Assembly (NCBI GenBank): GCA_037176725.1
Contig: JAZBRS010000060.1
Span: 56,324,001-56,388,000 of the forward strand
Direction: 5' to 3'
DNA length: 64,000 bases
Source: Posidonia oceanica
Taxonomy: Eukaryota; Streptophyta; Magnoliopsida; Alismatales; Posidoniaceae
In this document: in pieces, positions 44,187-54,262 of the stretch
Position numbering within the stretch: position 1 is the stretch's first letter
How the letters are laid out: each line of letters begins with the position of its first letter
The notes under the pieces: model-generated
What the model was told of the DNA's origin: nothing
Seen by the model: only the letters and a program-made list of their open reading frames with translations
Database searches by the model: none
Made by a program: the position numbers and the translations under genes

Positions 44187-44752
44187 TTATGTTTTTAAAT
44201 TTTAATTTGTAAGTTGAGTTGAGTCATGTCTTAGTTTTTAAGTTTAAGTTTGGGTTGAATTATGTTTCAGTTCTTGAATTTGAGTTTGGGTTGAATTATG
44301 TTTTAGCTTCTAAATTGTGTTTTGTCGTTCATTAATGTATAGGTTTGTGTTTTAGAGGGAAATTAAAGGATGAGACCCTCCGCCTTTGTTAGCCGCCGTG
44401 AGAAGTGGCGTCTGAATCAATCGCCTCCTTTTAAGGCGTCTAGGATCGCGCCTCTTCAGAAGGTTCAAACCGAGGTGGGAAGGTCGGTGCACGAATAACC
44501 TGGAGGGTCAGTCGCCGATTTTGGAGGCGTCCGAGTGAGCCGCCTCTTCTTTTGGCGACCAGGGTATGAGTCCAGTAACAAAACTGGCCGTTGCCCCCCC
44601 TTTTTTTCCAAACCTTCAAATTTTCTTCTCCACCTCTCCTCCCTTCCGGCGATTTCCCCTCCGTCTAGCGACCTCTTCTGGTGGTGCGGCAGTGTCCGGT
44701 GAGCTTGGGCGGTGAAGCGGCGTGATCATCCTCCCTCCTCCTCCTTCCTCTA
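44187..44752. other. Intergenic DNA between the two antisense genes
   Basis: AT-rich after ORF 1 (repeats of TTAAGTTTGGGTTGAATTAT), then GC-richer with GTCGCC/GGCGAC-type inverted repeats (44390-44570; for example TCGCCTCC-TTTTAA-GGCG) and a CT-rich stretch before the ATG of the PMD gene. This could hold that gene's promoter; I see no clear TATA box. Confidence 0.4.
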
Positions 44753-47700
44753 ATGGCTAGCGGCGATGAAGGTGGCAGTGCAGGCGGTCCAGGTGATGGG
44801 TCTCACCGGCGGCAGAGGTAGGCCCTTCCTCTTCCTTCCACTCCTCTTGTTTCCGCGATGTGGTCGATGGGACCGGCAGCCAACCGTGGCTTCGCTGGAG
44901 GGGGCAGTCGGCGGATAGTAGCCAAATTTGGGTTTTTTTTTAAGTTTCAGTTTATATGGAAATGGAATTTTTAGAATTATTGAATTTTTAGTTGGATGGG
45001 AATTTTTAAGTCTAATTATTGAATTTTTAGGTGCAATTCAGTTTTTAAGTTTGATTTCTGTTATTGTGTAAATTTAGTCTTATTTTTAGTTTATCATGGA
45101 AATTTTGATGTTTAAATGCATATGGGAATTTAGGTTTTTAATTTAGGTTTACTGTAGGAATTTCAGTTTTAGTTTAGTTTAATGAATTCAGTTTTTAGTT
45201 TAATTAATTCTGTTTTAAGTTTAATTAATTCTGTTTTAAGTTTAATTAATTCTGTTTTTAATTTAATTAATTCTGTTTTTAATTTAATTCTGTTTTTAGT
45301 TATGGAAAATCTGAATTTTAAGTTTTAATTGTGGAATTTTAGATTTAAATTCGGCTTAGTTGTGGAAGCTTAAATTCAGTTATTGGATTCAGTTATTTGA
45401 AGTTATGTAAAATTTCAGATGTGAATGTGAGATGGAAAATGGAAATTTTTGTGTGAAATGTGAATGGAAATCCATTTTTATGGAGATTTTAATGTTTATG
45501 CAGTCTTTTTTGTGGAAATATGTATGTATGTTGGTGATTTGTAGGAACATAAAAAATTTTAGTTGAAATTATAGGGGAGGTTATGGCGAATTTTTTCCCA
45601 GAAATTCAAAAGATTTTATGGAATTTAGATTAATTTTTGGAATTTTTAAATGTGGGGGGAATTGACTTTGGGGTTTAAACATGTAAAAGGATTCCATTGT
45701 TAAGCTTTAATTGGATTGTCAATTCAGACAATTCAGAATAAAGGATTTAATGGTATTTTTGTTACCTAAATGGATTAGTGAAAGGTTTAAGTTAATTTTT
45801 TTGAATTTTAAAGTTAGGATATTAAAGTTGGGGTTTAAAGATGGATTTTTAGAATTTTAAAAGATGAATTTTAAAGGTGGATTTTTTTAAAGGATGGATT
45901 TTTAAAAGTTGAATTTTAAAGGATGGATTTTTAAAAGTTGAATTTTAAAGATAGACTTTTAAAGGATGGATTTAAAAGTTGAATTTTAAAGATAGACATT
46001 AAAAGTTGAATTTAAAGTTGAATTTTCAAAGTTGTTTAAGGATTAATTCAAAAGATAGGTTTTTAAGAGTTTTAATTTTAAGGATTTTTTTAAGGATCAA
46101 TTAAAAGGGTTGAATCTTTTAAGGATTAACTAACTTTAAAGATTAATTTTAAGGATTGAATTTTAAGTTTAACTGGTTAGTGATGTCTTGAGTTTTTTCC
46201 TTTTTTAGCCGGCTTTGCTTAGGCGGATTACTTAATGTTCAAGAAAATGATTAAGGGAATTATTAATGACTTTAACTAACTATGCTCTACTTGTGGTACA
46301 ATTTCAGGGTTTTTGACGAGGAGGCTGAGACAGGGAGGGACAAGGCCGGTCCTTCCACTGCGGAGGCGGGCTCCTCTCGTCCTCGCAAGCTTCGGGTGAG
46401 GCGTCCACGTGCGCCGTCTCCTGTCCAGCCTGAGGTTGGTGGCGGCAACAGGGGTGACCCTGATTCAGGTGCGGTCCCTTCTCCTCCCAGGAGAGCCCAC
46501 ACAGTGATAGAGCTCGCAGAGCTAGGCCAGGTGAGGTTACTTTATGTGTTTTTGTCTCTTATTAAGTTACTTTCCTTGATTGTTATTAAGTTACTAATGT
46601 TTTTAATGTTTTCTTTTATGCCAGATGCCAATGTCGAGCCAGGCGTGCTCCAGCTGGAAGGACTTGCATGAGACGTACATCAACCTCCCAGAGTTCCAGC
46701 GGGTGAGACTTGCGGGGATGGGCTTCGGCCATTTTTTGGAGATCATGCCCTTTGAGATTCACCTCGGACTTCTGCTTTCTTTTGCTAAGAGGTTCAACAA
46801 GAGTTCTGGCAGCTTCATCTTTCGCATGGGCGAGATGATGATCACCTTGGAGGACGTAGTTCGGCTGGTGGGTCTGAGAGTTGACGGAGAGCCCGTGGTG
46901 GCGACTTTGCAGCCCGGCTATGGTGACGAGCTAGAGGCCTGTTATTGTGCGCGACCTCCCCCTTCTGGTCATTTCCATACAGGCGTCAACGTCAAGTGGC
47001 TGAAGGACCTTCTCCTTGTTGACGAGGTGACCCCAAACATAGCGAATCAGCAGCTTCGACTCTTTTTGTCTATTTTGTTTCATAGGCTCTTCTTCGGCAC
47101 GTCTTTACAGATGTTGCATGCCGGTTTTGCCCCTCTCCTTCTGAATGTGGAGAGGATTGGTAGATATTCTTGGGGTTCAACCGTGTTGGTCTATTTGATC
47201 TCTCGGTTGGAGTCCTTTGCTACGGGCCAGACCCGCTCTCTTTCAGGCTGTCTACCCCTTTTCCAGGTTTGTACTTTACTTATTAGCTTGTCTTCTATTT
47301 AATTGCCTGCTTCTGACTTGGAATTTGTTGCTTCATGTGACAGACCTTGATCTTTGAGCACTTCATGTACCTTCGACCCGGAGTCCCAGGAGATGGTCCC
47401 GTCGAGTTTCCCCGGGCTCGGCGGTGGAGTGATATGCCGTTGGCTTCGGAGCGGCTTCGCCCTGTGAGGCATCTAGGCCGCTTCCTGTTAGAGATCCTCC
47501 CAGAGGAGTGGGTGAGTTTCAGTGCTTAGACCCTTCTTTCCTGCACAGTTTACTGGTTTCTGACTGATTTGTGCTTGTAGGTTGTCTGGAGACCCTACTC
47601 CGAGGGTGAGCATGCTGATGAGGAGCCCGTGGTGCGCGGTTCCCACTTGTTCTTTCGGACGTGCTGGCTCTTTAGCCTCTTCCAGTGCCACTACAGCCAG

Positions 47701-49120
47701 GTGGGCTGTGTCCTACGACAGTTCAGTCTTCGGCAGGTTGTTCCGGTGGCAGGTCCTACGGATTGCTCTCGGGGATCCATTTGGGGAGGTCGGACTGATA
47801 CTCCTCAACGGTATGGAAAGCAGCTCGAGAACTGGCGCTCGGGTGGCACAGAGCCCCTTTCTAGTGGTTCTGCAGAGACGAAGGCACCGTGGAGGACCAG
47901 GTTTGATTCTCAGTTTGGCCAATTGATTGTCTTCCACCGCGATGTCTTTTATGGTCGCTCCAACGTACCGATGGACGTTGGTCCTAGTGTAAGCGTTGGC
48001 GACCTTCGTCATGAGTTAGGGATTGCCCGCAGCCGCACTGAGGAGCTGGTAAGCAATTCCTTTTGGTGTTGTGTTATTTTACTTCTCCTTTACTTGTTCA
48101 TTTGCTTACACATCTTCCTTGTTTGCGCAGATGGATGTTTCAGAGGGGATGACTGAGGCGTTCAGGACTCAGCAGGAGTAGCACTCCTTGAGAGTGGCGG
48201 AGCTGGTGCGGGAGAAGGACGAGCTCCCGTCCCAGATGGATGAGCTTCGAGCACGAGTGAGTCTAGTTTTCCCTTTTTAGTTGTTTGTGTCTGTTTCTGC
48301 TTGTCTAATTATTGTCTTTGCTTTGATATAGGCCGAGGGTGCTTCAACAAGTGCAAAGCCTGCCCCTACTGCCACCACAGGTCCAGCCGCTTCCCGTGCC
48401 GAGGGCGTACTTGCTGAGGAGGTCCAAGCTCACGATTCGGAGGTATTACTGCACTTTTCTTGCTTTAAGTACTTGTAAATACCTGTCCTCTAACTTGTAT
48501 GGCTTCATTGTGCAGATTCAAGCTATGATGGATTTGATCCATACACCTCTAGCCACTGGACGATGCGTTGGGGCATGCCGAGGAGCTTTAGGGGCGTCTC
48601 AGTCAGGCGGAGCGGGAGCATGATAACCGCATCTGGGAGTTCGAGGCCCGTGTGGCTGCATCTGACGCAGCCATGGCTAGGGTTCAGTTTGAGGTTGACT
48701 CTACAAGAAGGGTAACCCCTTTTCCATTTGAACACCTTTGGTTAGTGCTAGCCTTCTTGCTTAATTATTCTAACTCTGGGACTATTGTCCTCTTTACTGT
48801 AGCTGAGCGTTGGTCGTAGCCAACGGATACATGAGTTGGAGGCACAGTTGGCGGAGACTTAGGCGGCAATTGCGGCGGTTCTTCCTGACACTGAGTTTCC
48901 CGGTCCAGTTGCTGCAGCCCCGTCAGTGTCAGCACACTCTAGAGTTCTGTCAGCTTAGTAGATTGCGAGAGCACGATCCTCCCCTCATCTTGGGCTACTT
49001 CGTTCTCTACTGAGGGGGCCTCGGGAGAGAAGCCAGAGCAGAGCAACGTCTTCTGTAGCACAGCCCACGCTGAGGCCTCCAGGCAGCGGACGCGAGGGTA
49101 GCGGCAAGTCTGGCCATTGA
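44753..49120 (+). pseudogene. Antisense gene 2 of element E: plant mobile domain protein, nine exons
   Basis: Exons 44753-44817, 46308-46530, 46625-47266, 47344-47511, 47581-48048, 48131-48256, 48332-48442, 48516-48711, 48803-49120; every intron begins GT and ends AG. Phases join: exon 1 ends after two bases of an Arg codon that exon 2 completes, and all later junctions fall between codons. An acidic, Pro/Arg-rich N-terminus is followed by the mobile domain in exons 3-5: RLAGMGFGHFLEI, FIFRMGEMMITLEDVVRLVG, VVWRPYSEG and VLRQFSLRQVVP are its usual landmarks. Exons 6-9 encode a heptad-like, charged tail. Breaks lie only in the tail: TAG at 48178, an indel and TAG in exon 8, TAGs in exon 9, mostly CAG-to-TAG type. 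PMD proteins such as MAIN/MAIL1 act in silencing and genome stability, and relatives ride in transposons. The mobile domain itself (exons 1-5) is open. Confidence 0.75.
44818..46307 (+). other. Large first intron of the antisense PMD gene
   Basis: 1490 bp, GTAGGC ... TTTCAG, strongly AT-rich. Contains short degenerate repeats of TTTAATTAATTCTGTTTTAA (45180-45300) and of TTTTAAAGGATGGATTT (45840-46160). No other element is recognised in it. Confidence 0.6.
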
Positions 49121-50473
49121 GCTTGGGCCTTTCTTTTGTTTTTGTCAGAGTCTGTACTTGCCTTTTGCCAGAGTCAATACTTGTGAATATTCATATGAAA
49201 TGTTTTTGTTTTGCTTTGTTTCCTGCACATGCTTACTTTTCCCGTTAGTAATCACGAAGCATACCTTCCTTGGCGAGAGATTTGGCTAAGTTGATTAATT
49301 AATCAAAGAAAAGATATGTCAAATGAAAAGGTTTAGGCTAAGTTAATTAACTAACGAGAGGATATAACAGATGTTAATGCAAAGAAAGCATGCTTATTTT
49401 AAAATGGGTGGAGGGAATTAATTTCTGGCCTCAGCTAAAGAGATGGAAATCAGAGCCTAGTAGACGCTGATTGTGAGTCATCCGTGGATGCTCTAAAGAT
49501 CATTATGCGAGCAATGTCTTTGTTGAGAGAGCGCACCCAAGCCGTAAGACACGCTTGAGTAGGATGCTAACTCCGAATCCTGGTGAGTTGGTGGTTGCAT
49601 CATTGGCCAGATTAATTCCAGTTTTCCTACTTACTAAGTTCTCACTTGTAGGCAGGTTGGATGTCTTTATTTTTTTTTTTGGATTTTGGGTTATGTGATT
49701 TTTTTGGATTTTCGGTTATGTGATTTTTTTATTTTTTATTTTTTAGATTTTTAGGTTTTCCTAATGGGGAAAGATGAGCACCTACTTTAAGCATTAGCCT
49801 CGAGGTCTGTTTCAACCAAATGAGTAGGCCCTACATTCGTGGGCATGTCCCTTGGGCCATGCCTGCACCCGTTTAAAGACTTTGGTCCACACACCAGTCC
49901 TTACTTGGGTTGCTACTCCCTGGGCCTTTTCAGTCCTTGACCACCTGGGGTTGCTTACTCCTTGCCTGTTAGTGAGAATAGGACAGGGAAAGTTTCGGGA
50001 TATAGTGAACTCTCGGTTTTGGCTTAGGCCTTGACTCTTGCTTGCCTTTCTCTAGTCCTTAATGCGTCTTTCTATGGTTTATACTTTTAGATGCACAGAC
50101 AGCTGTCGCCATGCCCTTTACCGCTCTTTGGACAGCTCTTTGCTGACCTCTTTTAGTTGGACAATTTCTTTTACTGTCTCCTTTTGTTTGTTCCTTACTT
50201 GGATAGCTTCTTTGCTGCCTTCTTTCCTCTCAGTTTGGGTGGTTTTTGCCACCGCCTTTTCTTGACGCTTCCTAGGTTACTTGACAAGCAGTTTGTACTC
50301 TAAGCCTCCGCTCCAAGCCTACTTTTCCCTTACCTTCCCGTGCAGTGTGTACGTGGAGACAGGACAAGGTATGGGTCCCCCCAGGTGCTCCTCTTCCTAC
50401 TGGCTTTGGGAATCTCTCCCTTTTCTGGCTTGGTGTTAGGCCCTAGGTCTCTTCAATAATATAGGCATGCTGA
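49121..50473. other. Spacer between antisense PMD gene and integrase end
   Basis: The two convergent coding regions end here. It holds a T-rich duplicated stretch (49668-49760, GGATTTTGGGTTATGTGATT) and otherwise nothing I can assign. It must contain the 3' ends of transcripts from at least the + strand. Confidence 0.4.
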
Positions 50474-53400
50474 TCAAGGGTAGTACCTTTTCAGGTGCAT
50501 TGTATTCCAAGGGTCAGGAAGATCTGTTTCGTTATGCGACAATCGGTAAGCATTCCCTGGATACGCAGCAACCATTATGTAGGGTCCTTCCCAGTTTGGC
50601 TTCAACTTTCCCTTAGGGTGGGGCTTGTTGTAAGGCAACACTTATTTAAGCACTAGATCACCAATTTTAAACTTGCGTTCGATTACTTTCTTTTGGTAAG
50701 CCTTGGTTAACCTTTGTTGGTAGACAAGCGTATGCTCGGCGGCTGCCAGCCATTTCTCATCAATGAGTTCTAAATGAAGGATAAAAGTTTGCCTCTTTTC
50801 TTCAGCAGACATTCTCCTATCAATCTTAACTCTTAATGAGGGGATCAGGATCTCGTATGGGACCACTGCTTCCATACCAAAGGCTAAAGCATAGGGGGTT
50901 TGATCTGTTGCCGTCCTTATGGTGGTGCGGTACGCCCACAATGCATTAACAAGCTTATCTGACCAATCGGATCCCTTAGCGTCTTCTACCGTCTTTTTAA
51001 TGATTTTGATTAAGGTTTTATTAGTAGCTTCTGCTTGACCGTTCCCTTGCGGGTAATATGGGGAAGAATGGTGTAGAGTGATACCGAATTTTCAGCATAA
51101 CCGCTTAAACTCTTCTGAGATGAAGATTGGTCCGTTGTCTACTACTAAGGCTTTGGGCACCCCAAACCTTGCGATGATATTTCGCTGTACGAATCGACAC
51201 AGGGTTGTGGCTTTGATGTTTGCGAACGCCTCTGCTTCTGCCCATTTGGTGAAGTATTCCGTCACCGTTAGGATGAAAGTGTTGCCCTTTCCCTGATGGA
51301 TGGGTCCCACCACATTGAAGGCCCACATGGAGAAAGGCCAAGGTGTTGATAAAGCTTGAAGTGCTGAAGCTGAAGCATGAATCTTGTTGGCGTGCAGCTA
51401 GCAGCTCTTGCACTGCTTGACTTTACTTGCGCAGTCAGCTTCCATGGTAAGCCAGTAATACCCCCTCCTGTTGATTATTTTAGCCATGAACTGGGAGTTG
51501 ATGTGGCCCCCGCAGACTCCCTCATGTGTTTCTTTGAGAATCTCGGCTGACTCAGATGCATCCACACATCGGAGTTCGATCCCAAGGGGTGTTCTCTGAA
51601 AGAGTGTGTTGGCTCTAATGTAGTACTTCGTAGCCATCCTCCTCAGTGCTTCTCTGTCCTTGGGAATTACATAGGTCGGGAAGGTGCGATCTTGTACATA
51701 ATTCTGTATGTCATAATACCACGGGTTGCCATCACCACTTACTTCTGTAGCTCCTTGATAACAGACCTCTGTGCACACTAAGCTTTCCCGATTTAGTTCC
51801 ACTCTGAGTTCCTGAACCCATTCAGCGGTAGACTCCACTGTCGAGGCGCTGATTCTTCGCACCGTGATGGATTGCTTGTCTGTCTCTGAGCTGAAGGGGA
51901 GAGAGGACGCCAATGAGGCCAATGAATCAGCTAGGATGTTGTTGCTTCTAAGTGCGTGCACATACATAACCCTATCAAATTTCTTCAGTAAGTCCTTGGT
52001 TAGGTTGCGGTATTCCTGCAGTTTTGACGAGAGGGTCTTGTATTTGTTGAGGACTTGTCGTATGACAAGCTGTGAGTCCCCAACTACTTTTAGTCTTCTT
52101 GCCCCTAGATCGAGAGCCATTCGGAGACCTAGGATGAGTGCCTCGTATTCTGCAATGTTATTACTCGCTGAGAAGAGTAGTTGGGCTGCAGCGGGGAGAA
52201 CAATACCCTCTGGAGTGAGGAGCGTTGCCCCTATTCCGATGCCCTGTGAATTAAGCACTCCATCGAAATGGAGGGTCCATTCTCTGATGAGTAGCATGGC
52301 ACTATTGATTGCCAGTATTTCCTCATCCGGGAAATCTATCGATACTAGCTGATACTCTGACACAGGTAGCCCAGCGAGTTGATCTGCGATAGCTTGCCCC
52401 TTGATCACTTTCTGAGTGATGAACTGCAGGTCGAACTCAGTAACGAGCATTTGCCATCGTGCTAGCCTTCCGGACAATGCTGGTTTCTCGAATATGTACT
52501 TGATAAGGTCCATCTTGGCTAAGTAGCAGACTTTGTGTGCCAGAAAGTAGTGCTTGAGCTTTTGTGAGGCCCATACTAAGACTAAGCAGTGTCTCTCGAT
52601 CTGGGAGTACTTCCTCTCGTATTCAATGAATGTTCTACTGAGGTAATAAACCGCTTTCTCCTTCCTCCCATTCTCATCGTGCTGTGCAAGGACGACACCC
52701 ACCGAGTTATCAGTAACGGCCAAGTAGAGTAGCAATGGCCTCTCGGGGACTGGAGTAGTTAATACTGGAGGGTTGAGGAGGTAGAGTTTTAGCTCATCAA
52801 AGGCCTTCTGATAGGTATGATCCCACTTGAATTTCGCGCCGCCTTTTAAGAGCTCATATAATGGTCTACACTTTTCCGCATGCTGAGAGATGAATCTTCG
52901 GATGAACTGTAGCCTCCCTATGAGTCCTCTGAGCTCTTTAACATTCCTTGGCGGTGGCATGGCTGTTATAGCTTTGGCGTTGGTGGGATCCACTTCTATG
53001 CCCCTTTTACTTACTATGAAGCCGAGCAGCTTTCCGGCAGTGACCCCGAAGACACACTTCCTAGGGTTCATTCTGAGATTGTACTAGTCTGCTCTCCGGA
53101 GTACTCTTTCTAGTGCTTCAAAGTGTCCCTCTCTTGTTTTTGACTTTACTAACAGATCATCCACATAGCACTCCATGCAATCGTGTATCATGTCATGAAA
53201 GATTGCCATCATAGCCCCCTGATAGGTGGCCTCGGCGTTCTTTAACCCGAACGGCATGACTACATAGCAGTAGGTTCCCCATGGCGTGGTAAATGAGGTT
53301 TTCTCCTGATCTTCTTCTACAAGTTTAATCTGGTTGTAACCGGAGAAACTGTCCATAAATGAGAGCATCTCATGGCCTGCAGTGTTGTCTATGAGGATGT

Positions 53401-54084
53401 CTATGTGTGGAAGAGGGAAATCGTCTTTTGGGCATGCTTCATTGAGGTTCCTGTAGTCAATGCACACACGTACTTTGCCATCTTTCTTCATCACTAGAAC
53501 TATGTTGGCAATCCATTCTAGATACACCACAACTCTGATGAACTTTGCCTTGTGTAGCTTGTCTATCTCTTCTTTGACTTTTAGAGCGAGATCTGGACGT
53601 AGACGCCGGAGCTTTTGCTTCGCTATCTTAGCGCCTGGCTTGAGAGGGAGCCTGTGCTCCACTAGTAGTGAATCAAGCTTGGGCATTTCTCCATAGGAGA
53701 AGGCTAGTACCTTCATATATTTTTTAAGTAGTTTTTCCATTCTGGTCCATTCACCTGAGTTGAGGGCAGAGCTTATCCGAACTGATTTTGGATCATCTTC
53801 AGTGCCCAAATTGCCTTCCTCTGTTTCTTCAGCGGCAGTCTTGGTCTGCTCATCGTATTTCATCATCATTTCTTCGAAGATGGTAGGGTCTACCGATTCT
53901 TAATCTGGGTCTTCTTCTGTATCCACCAGCTCGAAGACTTCATAGTTTCCAGTGTATTTGCCGGTGATGTTTGATACTTCTTCGACCAGGAAGATGGCAT
54001 GCGACATGGCTAGCTCTCGTGGTAATGCTATGGTATAGTGACATACTCTGACAGTTTGGGTGATCGGCTCCTTCCTGTTCCGGC
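50474..54084 (-). pseudogene. pol: Pol of element E: RT, RNase H, archaeal-type RNase H, integrase
   Basis: One frame from about 54084 down to TGA 50474-50476. RT (about 53870-53000) has KKDGKVRVCIDYRNLNEACP, VMPFGLKNAEATYQ and the active-site YVDD (53156-53167). The native RNase H follows (VYYLSRTFIEYERKYSQIE). Next is a second, archaeal-type RNase H with WTLHFDGVLN, NIAEYEALILGL, VGDSQL and NILADSLASLAS, carrying its acidic residues; this double RNase H defines the Tat lineage. Integrase has the His-His-Cys-Cys finger (51400-51530), then the core with VDNGPIF and GNGQAEATNK, but the first catalytic Asp reads Asn in MWAFNVVGPI. Stops at 53897, 53081, 51395, 51089 and 50639 are TAA, TAG or TGA of the C-to-T kind. 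No frameshift is needed. Confidence 0.9.
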
Positions 54085-54262
54085 CTGCACACTTAGTAGA
54101 GTGATTAGATACTTTTTGTGAGGACATGGTGGCGGTTAGGCCGTCCTTGCCATGTCCTCGTCTACCTTTCCCACTACTAATTAAACTAGGAAGTAAATTG
54201 CTAGAAAGTAAATCATGTGAAAACAAGATGCAGGAATTAAATGTGGGAAAGAAATTATTTAC
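54085..54262 (-). other. Candidate intron between protease and RT of element E
   Basis: The protease-side frame and the RT-side frame differ here. Reading the - strand, GTAAATAAT at 54262 could act as donor and TGTGCAG ending at 54085 as acceptor; the phases then join (one base before, two bases after). The stretch is T-rich. Ogre elements are known to have an intron at just this place. The donor lacks the usual G before GT, and other acceptors (CTTTCTAG, CTTCCTAG) lie inside, but these do not restore the frame with this donor. A simple frameshift is the alternative. Confidence 0.45.
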
